NCBI RefSeq assembly: GCF_002192695.1
Contig: NZ_MTLG01000084.1
Span: 1 to 64,000, forward strand
DNA: 64,000 nucleotides
Reading direction: 5' to 3'
DNA from: Achromobacter xylosoxidans
GTDB lineage: Bacteria; Pseudomonadota; Gammaproteobacteria; Burkholderiales; Burkholderiaceae_B
A model generated the notes under the pieces. The model ran no database searches, was not told where the DNA came from, and saw nothing but the letters and a program-made list of their open reading frames with translations. Below, in pieces: positions 18,845 through 27,440 of the stretch. The translations under genes and the position numbers were made by a program. The stretch's first letter is position 1. The number at the start of each line of letters is the position of its first letter.

Positions 18845-19306
18845 ATGTGGTCATTCATCAAACGGCTGCTTGCCGGTCCGACGCCGCCCGAGGATCCCCT
18901 GCGCGAAACCCTGAGCTTCGATGAAGCCGGTTTCACGCGCAGCAGCGAGCTCGCGCGCGCCCTGGGCCAGCAGGAATTCTGGCCCTGGCGCGACATCCAC
19001 GAATTCGGCTTCCGCTACACGCAGGCCATCTTTCCCGATCCCTGGTCGGGCGACTACATGGAAGGCCTGTGGTTCCTGCGCGTGCCCAGCGACGGCGGCG
19101 GGCTGATGGCCATGGAGTTCGACGAGGCCACGCTGGACGCCGGACGGTTGCCCCCCGCCCTGCTGCGGAACATGCCCGGTCTGGACGTGGGCGCGCTGCG
19201 CGCGGGGCTGGCCGCCGCCGCGCGCGGACCGCGCAACTTCGAGGACAGCGGGGAATGGGTGGCGTGGCGGCGCGCGGCCGCTACACCCGGTCCAGGCCCT
19301 GCTTGA
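18845..19306 (+). CDS. hypothetical protein, 153 residues
   Basis: A soluble protein beginning MWSFIKRLLAG. It contains RSSELARALGQQEFWPWRDIHEFGFRY-type sequence (about 28-55), rich in Trp and aromatic residues, then WSGDYMEGLWFLRVP and an acidic stretch before an Arg/Ala-rich end. There is no signal peptide and no domain I recognise. The pattern (hydrophobic strand pairs with Trp) resembles small immunity- or DUF-type proteins. The ATG at 18845 follows the FNR-like box at 18766. Its last 26 bases overlap the convergent PLP enzyme gene. Codon pattern fits its neighbours, so it is probably real. Confidence 0.65.
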   Translation: MWSFIKRLLAGPTPPEDPLRETLSFDEAGFTRSSELARALGQQEFWPWRDIHEFGFRYTQAIFPDPWSGDYMEGLWFLRVPSDGGGLMAMEFDEATLDAGRLPPALLRNMPGLDVGALRAGLAAAARGPRNFEDSGEWVAWRRAAATPGPGPA

Positions 19307-20471
19307 GATCGGCCAGGATGTCCTCGGGCGTCTCCAGGCCCACCGACAGCCGCAGCAAGCCCTCGGACAATCCATAGCGCTCGCGGTCCTCGGCCGTGTA
19401 GCTGGCATGCGTCATGGACGCGGGATGCTGGATCAGTGTTTCCGGATCGCCCAGGCTGACCGCGATGCGCGCCAGCTTCAGGCTGTTGAGCAATGCGCGC
19501 CCGGCGGTCAATCCGCCCTTGAGTTCGAACGCGACCAGGCCGCCGCCGGCCGATTGCTGGCGGCGCGCGATCTCCGCGCCCGCCGTATCGGCCAGGCCGG
19601 GATAGAACACGTCGGCCACCGCGGGATGCTCGCGCAGCAGCTTGGCCACCTTCAAGGCGGACTCGCTGTGGCGCGCCACGCGCAACTCCAGCGTCTTGAT
19701 GCCGCGCAGCACGAGGAAGGCGGTGAACGGCGACAAGGTGGCGCCGGTGAAGTAGCGCAGCCCTTGCAGCCGGATGGCGTCGATGTGTTCCTTGCGTCCC
19801 AGCACCGCCCCGGCCAGCAGGTCGCCGTGGCCGCCCAGGTACTTGGTGGCCGAATGCAGCACGATGTCGGCGCCATGCTCCAGCGGACGCTGCAGCACTG
19901 GCGTGGCGAAGGTGTTGTCGACGATGGTCAGCAGCCCCTTGCCGCGGGCGATGGCCGACACCGCCGCGATATCCACCAGGCGCAGGTTGGGATTGGCCGG
20001 CGTCTCGAAATAGACCGCGCGCGTCTTGGGGCCGATGGCCGCCGCCACGGTCTCGGGGCGGGTGAAGTCGGCGAACACCACCCGCACGCCAAAGCGCGCC
20101 AGGCCCTGCGTGAAGAGCGTGAAGGCGGTGCCGTACACGATCTGGTCCACGACGATCTCGTCGCCGCTCTGCAATAGCGAGAACAGGGTCGCCGAGATCG
20201 CCGCCATGCCGGAGGCGGTCACCACGCCGGCCTCGGCGCCTTCCAGCGAGGCCAGGCGCTCTTCCAGCAGCGCCTGCGTCGGATTGCGCGTGCGGCCATA
20301 GACATAGCCCTGCTTTTCGCCCAGGCGGATCTGGTCGAAGGATTCGATGCTGTCCTGGGTGTAGGTGGAGGTCAGGTAGAGCGGCGGGGCCAGCGCGCCC
20401 TGCTCATCCAGCGGGTCGTAGCCCAGGTGGATGGCGCGCGTGGCGAAACCGTGTTGCGAGGACTCGGACAT
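19281..20471 (-). CDS. methionine gamma-lyase/cystathionine gamma-lyase-type PLP enzyme
   Basis: A 396-residue Cys/Met-metabolism PLP enzyme. PLP contacts are YGRTRNPT (58-65), SGMAAIS (87-93), Asp185 in VDNTFATP and Lys210 in [12 protein letters not shown]. The neighbours are the complete methionine importer metQNI, so methionine gamma-lyase (methionine to methanethiol, 2-oxobutyrate and ammonia) is the likeliest role. However, the Cys that is typical of methionine gamma-lyases after the YG pair (YGCTF) is Thr115 here (YGTAF). O-succinylhomoserine sulfhydrylase or cystathionine gamma-lyase activity is therefore possible. It follows metI by 54 bases on the same strand. Confidence 0.88.
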   Translation of the reverse strand: MSESSQHGFATRAIHLGYDPLDEQGALAPPLYLTSTYTQDSIESFDQIRLGEKQGYVYGRTRNPTQALLEERLASLEGAEAGVVTASGMAAISATLFSLLQSGDEIVVDQIVYGTAFTLFTQGLARFGVRVVFADFTRPETVAAAIGPKTRAVYFETPANPNLRLVDIAAVSAIARGKGLLTIVDNTFATPVLQRPLEHGADIVLHSATKYLGGHGDLLAGAVLGRKEHIDAIRLQGLRYFTGATLSPFTAFLVLRGIKTLELRVARHSESALKVAKLLREHPAVADVFYPGLADTAGAEIARRQQSAGGGLVAFELKGGLTAGRALLNSLKLARIAVSLGDPETLIQHPASMTHASYTAEDRERYGLSEGLLRLSVGLETPEDILADLKQGLDRV

Positions 20472-20525
20472 GTCTACATTCCTGTGTTTTCGGATAAGGC
20501 CGGGGCGCGCGGCCCCGGCGCGGAT

Positions 20526-21182
20526 TCAGCGTTTGTGGTCGGCGCGGCGCGACAGCCATTCGCCGGTGAACTGCACGATGGAGACCAGCGCGATCAGGAT
20601 CACGATCACCTCGAACATCACGCGCGTCTCGTAGCGTTCGTAGCCATAGCGGATCGCCAGGTCGCCCAGGCCGCCGGCGCCTACGGCGCCCGCCATGGCC
20701 GAGGCATTGATCATGGCGATGACGCTGACGGTCATGCCGCCGATGATGCCCGGCAAGGCTTCCGGCAACAGCACGTGGCGCACGATGTGCCAGCGGCGGC
20801 AGCCCATCGCCCTGGCGGCCTCCACCAGGCCGTGGTCCACGTCGTTCAGGCTGACCTGGGCGATGCGCGCGAAGAACGGCACCAGATTGGCCGACAGCGG
20901 CACGATGGCGGCCCAGGTGCCCAGCGTGGTGCCTACCAAAAAGCGCGTGAACGGCAGCATCGCCACCAGCAGGATGATGAAGGGAATGGCGCGGAAGGTG
21001 TTCACCGTCACCGACAGGACCTTGTTGAAGCGCGGCCTGGGATACAGATTGCCGGGCGCGGTGACGGTCAGCACCACGGCCAGCGAGAGGCCGAGAACGA
21101 TGGCGATGACGGCGGATACGCCCACCATCGCCAGGGTCTGCAGGAAAGCCTGCAGGTACTTATCAAGCATCGGTAACGACAT
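20526..21182 (-). CDS. metI: methionine ABC transporter permease MetI
   Basis: A 218-residue inner-membrane permease with about five helices. It has the EAA loop [26 protein letters not shown] (about 134-159) that docks MetN, and the family end [18 protein letters not shown]. The start [13 protein letters not shown] at 21182 parallels E. coli MetI (MSEPMM). It overlaps the end of metN by 20 bases; a second ATG at 21170 is possible. It forms the translocation channel for L- and D-methionine. Confidence 0.93.
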   Translation of the reverse strand: MSLPMLDKYLQAFLQTLAMVGVSAVIAIVLGLSLAVVLTVTAPGNLYPRPRFNKVLSVTVNTFRAIPFIILLVAMLPFTRFLVGTTLGTWAAIVPLSANLVPFFARIAQVSLNDVDHGLVEAARAMGCRRWHIVRHVLLPEALPGIIGGMTVSVIAMINASAMAGAVGAGGLGDLAIRYGYERYETRVMFEVIVILIALVSIVQFTGEWLSRRADHKR

Positions 21183-22269
21183 AACCCAGCACCTTGATCT
21201 GATCGGCCACCAGCGCGGCGCGCGCGGCCTCTTCCTGTAATGCGCCCGCCGGCACCGACACCAGCAGGCTGCCTTGGGCATGGCCGCGCAGGCGGTCCAG
21301 CCCGCCATGCAGCAGCGTCGCGCCGGGGCCGAGGGCAGCCAGCGCCTGCAAGGACACGCCATCCGGCCGCCCCTGCCCCGTAAAGCGCAATCGCAGCACC
21401 GCCACGCCGTCGCGGCCCTGCAGGTCGGGCGCCAGCCTGGCCGCCAGGTCCGCCGGCAGGTCGTGCTGCAAGGGCCGCAGCAAGGCCCGCGTGGCTTCGG
21501 CCTGGGGGTTGCCGAACACGCGCCAGACCTCGCCCTCCTCGACCTTGCGCCCGCCGTCCAGCACCAGCACCTTGTGGCAGACCTCGCGGATCACCGCCAT
21601 GTCGTGCGTGATCAGCACCACCGTCAGGCCCAGCTTGCGGTTGATGTCCAGCAGCAGGGCCAGGATGGACTGCGTGGTCTCGGGATCCAGCGCCGAGGTG
21701 GCTTCGTCGCACAGCAGGATCTCCGGCTCGTGCACCAGCGCCCGGGCGATGCCCACGCGCTGCTTCTGGCCGCCGGACAGCTTGGCCGGATAGACGTCGG
21801 CCTTGTCGCGCAGCCCCACCAGTTCCAGCAGTTCCTCCACCCGCGCACGCGCCGCGGCGGGCTTGACGCCGGCCACCCGCAAGGGCAAGGCCACGTTCTC
21901 GGCCACCGTCTTGGCGGACAGCAGGTTGAAGTGCTGGAAGATCATGCCGATGCGGCGGCGCAGCCCCACCAGCGCGTTTTCGTCCAGACCGCCCACGTCC
22001 ACGCCGTCCACCCGCACCCGGCCGGCGCTGGGCCGCTCCAGCATGTTGATGGAACGCAGCAAGGTGGACTTGCCCGCGCCGCTGCGTCCGATGATGCCGA
22101 ACACCTCGCCGCGGGCGATGGAGAACGACACGTCGGACAGCGCCGCCACCGGCCCTTGCGCGCCCTCGTAGCGTTTTTGCAGGCCCTCGAACACGATGTG
22201 CGCGTCAAGGGCCTGGGCCTGCGGCGTGGCGCCTGCCAGCTCGGCCATGGAGAATTCGTGTTGCATCAT
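21163..22269 (-). CDS. metN: methionine ABC transporter ATP-binding protein MetN
   Basis: A 368-residue ATPase. Walker A is GRSGAGKS (61-68), the Q-loop is in FQHFNLL, the signature is [15 protein letters not shown], Walker B is [13 protein letters not shown] and the His switch is in LITHDMAVI. The last ~80 residues form the NIL (ACT-like) domain that binds methionine and inhibits transport. The family usually has about 345 residues; the extra 20-25 are at the N-terminus. It starts 15 bases after metQ stops, and its end overlaps metI. Confidence 0.95.
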   Translation of the reverse strand: MMQHEFSMAELAGATPQAQALDAHIVFEGLQKRYEGAQGPVAALSDVSFSIARGEVFGIIGRSGAGKSTLLRSINMLERPSAGRVRVDGVDVGGLDENALVGLRRRIGMIFQHFNLLSAKTVAENVALPLRVAGVKPAAARARVEELLELVGLRDKADVYPAKLSGGQKQRVGIARALVHEPEILLCDEATSALDPETTQSILALLLDINRKLGLTVVLITHDMAVIREVCHKVLVLDGGRKVEEGEVWRVFGNPQAEATRALLRPLQHDLPADLAARLAPDLQGRDGVAVLRLRFTGQGRPDGVSLQALAALGPGATLLHGGLDRLRGHAQGSLLVSVPAGALQEEAARAALVADQIKVLGYVVTDA

Positions 22270-22284
22270 TGCCCGATTCCCGCC

Positions 22285-23100
22285 TCAAAAAACCGGAATC
22301 ACCGAGCCTTCATATTTGCTCAGGATGAACTGGCGCACTTCCTCGGAGTGATAAGCCTTGACCAGCTCAGGCACCCAGGGCGCGTTCCTGTCCTGTTCGC
22401 GCACCGCGATGATGTTCACGTAAGGGTTGTTTTCCTTCTTTTCCACCGCGATGCCGTCGCGCGTGGCGATCAGCCCGGCCTGATAGGCGAAGCTGTTGAC
22501 GATGGCAGCGGTATCCACGTCCGGCAGCGAGCGCGCCAGCACCACGGAGGCGCTCTCCACGAAATTGAGCTTCTTGGGATTGGAGGTCACGTCCGCCAAG
22601 GTGGCCGTGCCGGTGGCCGGATCGAAACCGTCCCTCAGCGTGATCAGGCCCTGGTCGCGCAGGATGACCAGCGCGCGCGTCTGGTTGCTGGGATCGTTGG
22701 GGATGCCGACGCGCGCGCCGTCGGGCAGTTCCTTCAGCGACTTGTACTTCCTGGAGTAGAACGCGATGGGCGAGATCAGCGTGTTGGCCACCGACACCAG
22801 CTTGTAGCCGCGCTGCTTGATCTGGTCGTTCAGGAAAGGAATGTGCTGGAAGGCATTGGCGTTGAGATCGCCGTTGTTGAGCGCCTCGTTCGGGCTGGCG
22901 GTGCCGGTGATCACCACGGGCTCCACGGCCAGGCCGTTCTTCTTGGCGACCTGGGCCACCACCTCCCAGATCTGCTCGTCGACGCCGCCGCGCACGCCCA
23001 CCTTCAAGGGCTTGGGATCGGCCGAGAACGCCGGGCCATGGAACATTGCCGCCGAAGCCAGCACCGCGCCCAGCAGGCGCTTGAAGAAACGGGAAGTCAT
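22285..23100 (-). CDS. metQ: methionine-binding protein MetQ
   Basis: A 271-residue NlpA-family receptor. The signal peptide (to about residue 26, FHGPAFSA) lacks a lipobox Cys, so unlike E. coli MetQ it appears to be freely periplasmic. The mature start DPKPLKVGVRGGVDEQIWE and later YSRKYKSLKELPDGARVGIPNDPSNQTRAL are family signatures. It is first in the leftward operon metQ-metN-metI-lyase, an order different from the common metNIQ. A palindrome at 23169-23183 lies upstream. Confidence 0.94.
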   Translation of the reverse strand: MTSRFFKRLLGAVLASAAMFHGPAFSADPKPLKVGVRGGVDEQIWEVVAQVAKKNGLAVEPVVITGTASPNEALNNGDLNANAFQHIPFLNDQIKQRGYKLVSVANTLISPIAFYSRKYKSLKELPDGARVGIPNDPSNQTRALVILRDQGLITLRDGFDPATGTATLADVTSNPKKLNFVESASVVLARSLPDVDTAAIVNSFAYQAGLIATRDGIAVEKKENNPYVNIIAVREQDRNAPWVPELVKAYHSEEVRQFILSKYEGSVIPVF

Positions 23101-23168
23101 GTTGGAATCGCCTCTCAGGCTATGCGGTTATGAGAGAAACGATTCTAGGGAGGGGGACGGACCGCGCG

Positions 23169-23183
23169 AACGAATAGTTCGTT
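23169..23183. promoter_or_regulatory. palindrome upstream of metQ operon
   Basis: AACGAA-TAG-TTCGTT, a 15-bp inverted repeat 69 bases upstream of the metQ start. Position suits an operator or activator site for the methionine uptake operon. It does not match the MetJ box, and no SAM riboswitch is visible. Confidence 0.4.
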
Positions 23184-23256
23184 GAGTCCTTATTACAGAG
23201 GCGTTTGATTATGGCGGCTGGGCATATGGTCCCGGCACATGGCCCAGCCGCGCGGA

Positions 23257-23682
23257 TCAGAAGGGCTTGACGACCACCAGCGTCACAATGGCCGCGGAGG
23301 CGATGACGGTGAAAGGCGCGTACAGATCCACCAGCGGCGGGCGCTGGTCGCTGCCGTTGGCCATGCGGCGCAAGGCCGCGCTCTGGATGCCGAGCAACGC
23401 CGACAGCGCCAGCGCGAAGCCGACCTTGACCCAGATCCAGGTCATGGCGAACCAGCCGAAAGTCATGGCCAGATGCAGGCCGACCAGCCAGGTCAGCACC
23501 ATGGCCGGCGTGGTCACGTAGAGCGTCCAACGGCGCAAGGCGCCCAGCATCTTGCGCTCTTTGGGCGCTTCCTCACTGTCCTGCGGCTGCGACGACAGCA
23601 GGAACAAGGACACGAACAGCGAGCCGCCCAGCCAGGCGACCACGGCCGCCACGTGGAGCATTTTCAGGAGTTGATAGGTCAT
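23257..23682 (-). CDS. CopD/HemJ-like small integral membrane protein
   Basis: A 141-residue membrane protein with four predicted helices. The first helix has LKMLHVAAVVAWLGGSLFV, with the His and Trp pattern shared by CopD and HemJ (UPF0093) proteins. The last third has WIWVKVGFALALSALLGIQ with a conserved Lys. HemJ is the oxygen-independent protoporphyrinogen oxidase, but the second HemJ motif (a YH pair) is not seen, so a general CopD-family label is safer. The start at 23682 (TYQLLKML) is chosen over the frame start at 23754 because it begins directly with the first helix. Confidence 0.75.
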   Translation of the reverse strand: MTYQLLKMLHVAAVVAWLGGSLFVSLFLLSSQPQDSEEAPKERKMLGALRRWTLYVTTPAMVLTWLVGLHLAMTFGWFAMTWIWVKVGFALALSALLGIQSAALRRMANGSDQRPPLVDLYAPFTVIASAAIVTLVVVKPF

Positions 23683-23787
23683 GGTGCCCGGGATTATCGC
23701 CGGATGCGGACCGCGCCGCGAATGGGCGCGGCGCATCGGTTTGCGCCAGGGCAAACCGGCGCGGCGCCGCTGCCCTGCGTCACAGCC

Positions 23788-24663
23788 TTACTTGGCCGCT
23801 TCGGAGCCTGCCGGCCCGGCGGGCGTGGGAGTCGATGCGGGCGTGCTGGATGCGGGGGCCGCAGCTGCAGGCGCGGGAGCTGCGGGCGCGGGCGCCACAG
23901 GTGCAGGCGCCGTCGGCGCAGGAGCCACGGCGGCGGGCGTGGCGGATGCAGGCGCGGCCGGCGAACTGGAACCTCCCGCGGACGGTGCTTTCGGTGACTC
24001 ACTGGCGTCACTGGCTGCGGCAGGATTCAGCGTATCGGCCGGCTTGTCCGGAGATTCCGGCGGCTCGGCCGGCGCGGCCTTGGGTTGCGGCTTGGCACGG
24101 CTGCCCGCGGGCGCTTGCGGCGCGGCGGCGGCCTGCGCATCCGGCAGGAAACGCTGCAGCAGCTGGAAGAAGCCTTCGTAGAACTTGGGCCGCGCAACCG
24201 TCTGGCTGCCCGTCTTCACCAACGAATCGTCGCTGGAGCCGAACGGCATGGACACCTGGCCCAGCACGCTCACCCCCACGCTGGCCGAGCTGTTGGTGCG
24301 CTTGATCGAATAGCGGTCCTGCACCGCGTTGGCGAACACGGTCGCGCGCTCGTTCGCGCTGCCGTCGGAGGCGCATTCGATGTTGAAGGCGATCTGCGTG
24401 TGCTGGCCGTTTTCGTCCTGGAAATTCTTGTGCCCCGTGACCCGCGAACCCTCGAACTTGTCGATGTTGTAGCCCTGGCTCAGCAAGGCGCGGCGGCCCG
24501 CGTCGCAGGCGGCGACGTTGCTGGCGGCGACGGTGCGCGAGTAGGTGTTGTTCTGGGTGAAGTCTTCTTTTTCGAACTCTGGCTTGGGGGATGAGCATCC
24601 CGCCAGGACGCCCACCAGGGCAACGGACAGGGCCAGCGACGAACTGCGGGGAAAACGGGGCAT
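23788..24663 (-). CDS. DUF2242-type lipoprotein with Ala/Pro-rich tail
   Basis: A 291-residue lipoprotein. The signal peptide ends in the lipobox VGVLAGCSSP (Cys23). The folded part (about 24-175) has CDAGRRALLSQGYNIDKFEGSRVTG and DRYSIKRTNSSASVGVSVLGQVSMPFGSS, which I recognise as the DUF2242 family of beta-proteobacterial lipoproteins. The last ~115 residues are almost only Ala, Pro and Ser repeats, a low-complexity spacer that may cross the periplasm or peptidoglycan. Function is unknown. The gene is monocistronic by position. Confidence 0.8.
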   Translation of the reverse strand: MPRFPRSSSLALSVALVGVLAGCSSPKPEFEKEDFTQNNTYSRTVAASNVAACDAGRRALLSQGYNIDKFEGSRVTGHKNFQDENGQHTQIAFNIECASDGSANERATVFANAVQDRYSIKRTNSSASVGVSVLGQVSMPFGSSDDSLVKTGSQTVARPKFYEGFFQLLQRFLPDAQAAAAPQAPAGSRAKPQPKAAPAEPPESPDKPADTLNPAAASDASESPKAPSAGGSSSPAAPASATPAAVAPAPTAPAPVAPAPAAPAPAAAAPASSTPASTPTPAGPAGSEAAK

Positions 24664-24765
24664 GAATTGGGGGAACAGTAATGCGTCAATCGTCCCTTAT
24701 AGCGCATCCCCGGCGCCATTTCTTTTACGAGGAATGTGCAGTTCAACGGAGAGGTAACAGAGTTC

Positions 24766-24788
24766 AAAAAAGGGCCGCATCGCGACCC
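24766..24788 (-). terminator. rho-independent terminator of MFS carrier gene
   Basis: Read on the minus strand, a 7-bp stem (24788-24782 with 24778-24772, one G-T pair), a 3-base loop and then six T residues (24771-24766). It lies 22 bases after the stop of the MFS gene at 24811. Stem, loop and T run are all in the right order. Confidence 0.75.
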
Positions 24789-24810
24789 CGGGCGGCCCGG
24801 GCCGCCGCTT

Positions 24811-26187
24811 TCAGGATGGCACGCGCGCGGGCGCAAGCGGCGGCGCCTCCTGCGCTTCCAGGTTCAGGCTGCGCCGATAGTGCTTGCAGCCCGCGGCCAG
24901 CAGGCCGATGCACAGCACCGTGGCCACGCCGACCAGGACCGACATGGACTGCCCGACCGCCGCCGGGTTCTTGAACAGCCGATCCGTCAACATGGCCACC
25001 GCGGTGGTGCCCAGGCCCAGCCCGATCAGGTTCGAGATCAGCAGGAACAGCGCCGACACCTGGGCGCGCAGTTGGTTGGGCGGCAGTATCTGCATCGCGG
25101 CCGTCGAGGTCGGCATGGGAAACGAGGCGAAGAACATGGCGGGCAGCAACAAGCCCACCGACCACCACAGGGAATCGACCTGGGTGAAGATCACCGCAGG
25201 CAAGGCCATGCCGGCCGCGCCGATCACGCCTGCGCGCAGCGGCGCATCGCTGTAGCCGCGCTTGGCCAGCCAGTCCATCAACCAGCCGCCGCAGAACACG
25301 CCCGCCGTATTGGCGGCCAGCACCACCGCGCCCAGCATGTAGCCCGCTTCCGAGGGCGACATGCCGAACTTGCGCATGTAGAACGCCGGCGTCCAGCCCA
25401 GCAGCGCGAACAGCACCATCGCATAGAACGAGAAGCCCAGGTAGTGGCAGAAAAAAGTGCTGCGGTGGCGGCCCAGGAAGCGGAAGGTGTCCTTCATGGC
25501 GGGCTTCTGCACCTGCCCCGAGGCATTGCGCCGCAAGCCCAGCCGCTGCGGATCTCGCACCGTCAGCAGGATCAGCAGCGCGATCAGCAGGCCGGGCAAC
25601 CCCACGATGAAGAAGGTCACCTGCCACGGCCGCATGGCGCCTATCCAGGGCAAGGCAACGGTGTCCACGCTCTTGAGCAGGTTGATGACGTAGCCGCCGA
25701 TCAGGAACGCCATGCCGCCGCCGATGAACGAGCCGATCGAATAGATGCCGACGGCGCGCCCCAGCTTTTCGCGCGGAAACATGTCGCTGAGCATGGAGTA
25801 CGTGGCAGGCGACAGCGCCGCCTCGCCCACGCCCACGCCGATCCGCGCAAGAAACATCTGCGCGAAATTGCGCGACAGGCCACAGGCCGCCGTGGCCAGG
25901 CTCCAGAAGGCCACACCTATCGCGATGATCTTCGGCCGCGAATAGCGATCCGCCAGCAAGGCGATCGGGATGCCCATGAAGGCGTAGAACAAGGAAAACG
26001 CCAGCCCGTGCAGCAAGCTGAATTGCGTGTCGGACAGTTGCAGGTCGTGCTTGATGGGCTCGATCATCAACGCCAGGATCTGCCTGTCGACGAAGGAAAA
26101 TATGTACGCTAGCATGCATATCACCACGACGTACCACTCGTAGGCGTAGCTAGGTTTTGGTCCGTGCCGCGGGCTGCCGTCAGTCAT
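24811..26187 (-). CDS. MFS transporter, spinster/ACS-like
   Basis: A 458-residue, 12-helix carrier. The N-terminal FSFVDRQILALMIEPIKHDL and the loop 2-3 motif ALLADRYSRPK (motif A variant) match the spinster-like and organic-anion MFS groups, as does the LARIGVGVGEAALSPATYSML helix. The ATG at 26187 is preferred over the open frame to 26313 because it removes an unrelated N-terminal extension. It is divergent from the AraC gene (26313) and the opine-dehydrogenase/hydroxyacyl-dehydrogenase pair, so it is likely the importer for that cluster's substrate. It ends in a clear terminator at 24766. Confidence 0.9.
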   Translation of the reverse strand: MTDGSPRHGPKPSYAYEWYVVVICMLAYIFSFVDRQILALMIEPIKHDLQLSDTQFSLLHGLAFSLFYAFMGIPIALLADRYSRPKIIAIGVAFWSLATAACGLSRNFAQMFLARIGVGVGEAALSPATYSMLSDMFPREKLGRAVGIYSIGSFIGGGMAFLIGGYVINLLKSVDTVALPWIGAMRPWQVTFFIVGLPGLLIALLILLTVRDPQRLGLRRNASGQVQKPAMKDTFRFLGRHRSTFFCHYLGFSFYAMVLFALLGWTPAFYMRKFGMSPSEAGYMLGAVVLAANTAGVFCGGWLMDWLAKRGYSDAPLRAGVIGAAGMALPAVIFTQVDSLWWSVGLLLPAMFFASFPMPTSTAAMQILPPNQLRAQVSALFLLISNLIGLGLGTTAVAMLTDRLFKNPAAVGQSMSVLVGVATVLCIGLLAAGCKHYRRSLNLEAQEAPPLAPARVPS

Positions 26188-26312
26188 GGTTTGTTTCCCT
26201 TGTATGGTGGTGAGATCTGCCCCATCGCCCCACGGGCCGGGTTGCGCCTCACTTGCTTGCAGGCCCATCTTTTGTAGGTCTTTGCGCGGCCAGCCTCTAT
26301 ACGCCTGACGCA

Positions 26313-27323
26313 ATGACTGTTCCCGCTGCGCAGGAAAGCATGTTCAACGACACCAATCCGCTGGACCGCCATTGCTTGCTGGACTCGGGCAACATCGCCG
26401 AGATCAAGGATCAGGTCAGCCAGCACCTGTGGTCGCACCGCATGTGCGTCCCTCCGGGAAAACCCCTGCAATCCCGCCTGTATGGCGTCTTCTTCGGCAA
26501 TGCGGCCTTGTTCGATCTGCACTATGGCGCCGAAGTCGAGATCGACGCCGGCGACATCGCCAGCTACTACCTGATCCGCATCACGCTGCAAGGCTCCGGG
26601 CTGATCACGCTGGGCAAGCGCAGCGCGTCGATGAACGCGGGCAGCCTGACGATATCCTCGCCCTCCGAGCGCAGCGTGATCCGCATCGGCCGCGACTGCC
26701 GCAACCTGATCCTGCGCATCGAGCGCGAGGCGCTGGAACGCCAGTTGCAGCGGCTGCTCGAACGCCCCGTCAAACAGGCGCTGGTGTTCGACCTGCAAAT
26801 GGATGCCGACGCCCCCGGACCGGTGGCGGTGCGCGAAACGCTGGACTATCTGTGCCGGCTGTACCGCCACCCCGCCATCGAAGGCGTCACGCAAACGCTG
26901 GCCGCGGGCTTTTCAGACTATCTGCTGACGCTGCTGCTGACCCAGTTGCCTCACAACTACTCCGAGGCCCTGCAGGCAGACCGCCGCCAACCGCTGCCGC
27001 TGCACGTGCGGCGCGCGCGCGATTACATAGAAAGCCATCTGGACCAACCGCTCTCGCTGATGGACCTGGCGGCCCATTGCGGCGTCTCCGTGCGCACGCT
27101 GCAAAACGGCTTCTCGCAATTCCTGAAGCAGAGTCCCAGCGACTACGTGCGCAACCAGCGGCTGGCGCAGGTGCACGCGGCGCTTGCGCAGGCCAGCGAA
27201 GGCGACAGCGTCACCGACATCCTGCTGCGGCACGGCATTTCCAGCTTCGGACATTTCGCCACCCACTACCGCAAGCGCTACGGCTGCCTGCCGTCGGACA
27301 CCCTGCGCCAAGGCAGGCATTAG
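26313..27323 (+). CDS. AraC family regulator of the dehydrogenase cluster
   Basis: A 336-residue activator. An N-terminal AraC-binding-like domain (about 20-220) carries DIASYYLIRITLQGSGLITLGK. The C-terminal pair of HTH motifs spans about residues 235-330, including DYIESHLDQPLSLMDLAAHCGVSVRTLQNGFSQF and the second helix pair ending ISSFGHFATHYRKRYG. The start at 26313 is chosen; 26340 is an alternative closer to a GGAAAG. It lies between the divergent MFS gene and the downstream dehydrogenases. Tandem CGCTTGC repeats before the dehydrogenases (27348-27374) are its likely site. Confidence 0.9.
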   Translation: MTVPAAQESMFNDTNPLDRHCLLDSGNIAEIKDQVSQHLWSHRMCVPPGKPLQSRLYGVFFGNAALFDLHYGAEVEIDAGDIASYYLIRITLQGSGLITLGKRSASMNAGSLTISSPSERSVIRIGRDCRNLILRIEREALERQLQRLLERPVKQALVFDLQMDADAPGPVAVRETLDYLCRLYRHPAIEGVTQTLAAGFSDYLLTLLLTQLPHNYSEALQADRRQPLPLHVRRARDYIESHLDQPLSLMDLAAHCGVSVRTLQNGFSQFLKQSPSDYVRNQRLAQVHAALAQASEGDSVTDILLRHGISSFGHFATHYRKRYGCLPSDTLRQGRH

Positions 27324-27347
27324 GCGCCGCCGGGCGGCGCGTGAATT

Positions 27348-27374
27348 CGCTTGCCGGATCGGAACGCCGCTTGC
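27348..27374. promoter_or_regulatory. tandem CGCTTGC repeats, likely AraC-type activator site
   Basis: CGCTTGC occurs at 27348-27354 and 27368-27374, exactly 20 bp apart. TCGG follows each copy at the same offset. The site is 67-93 bases before the ATG of the octopine-dehydrogenase-like gene. AraC-type proteins bind direct repeats spaced about two helical turns, so this is a good candidate site for the regulator encoded just upstream. Confidence 0.5.
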
Positions 27375-27440
27375 GCGTTCGGCGCAGCCCGGCCCGCGCG
27401 CCGCCGCTAGGATCAAGGCTCCAACAGACGGAGCTTGACC

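Noticed and set aside
22270-23300. SAM riboswitch before the methionine importer operon
   Set aside because: No SAM aptamer motif is visible; only a short palindrome.
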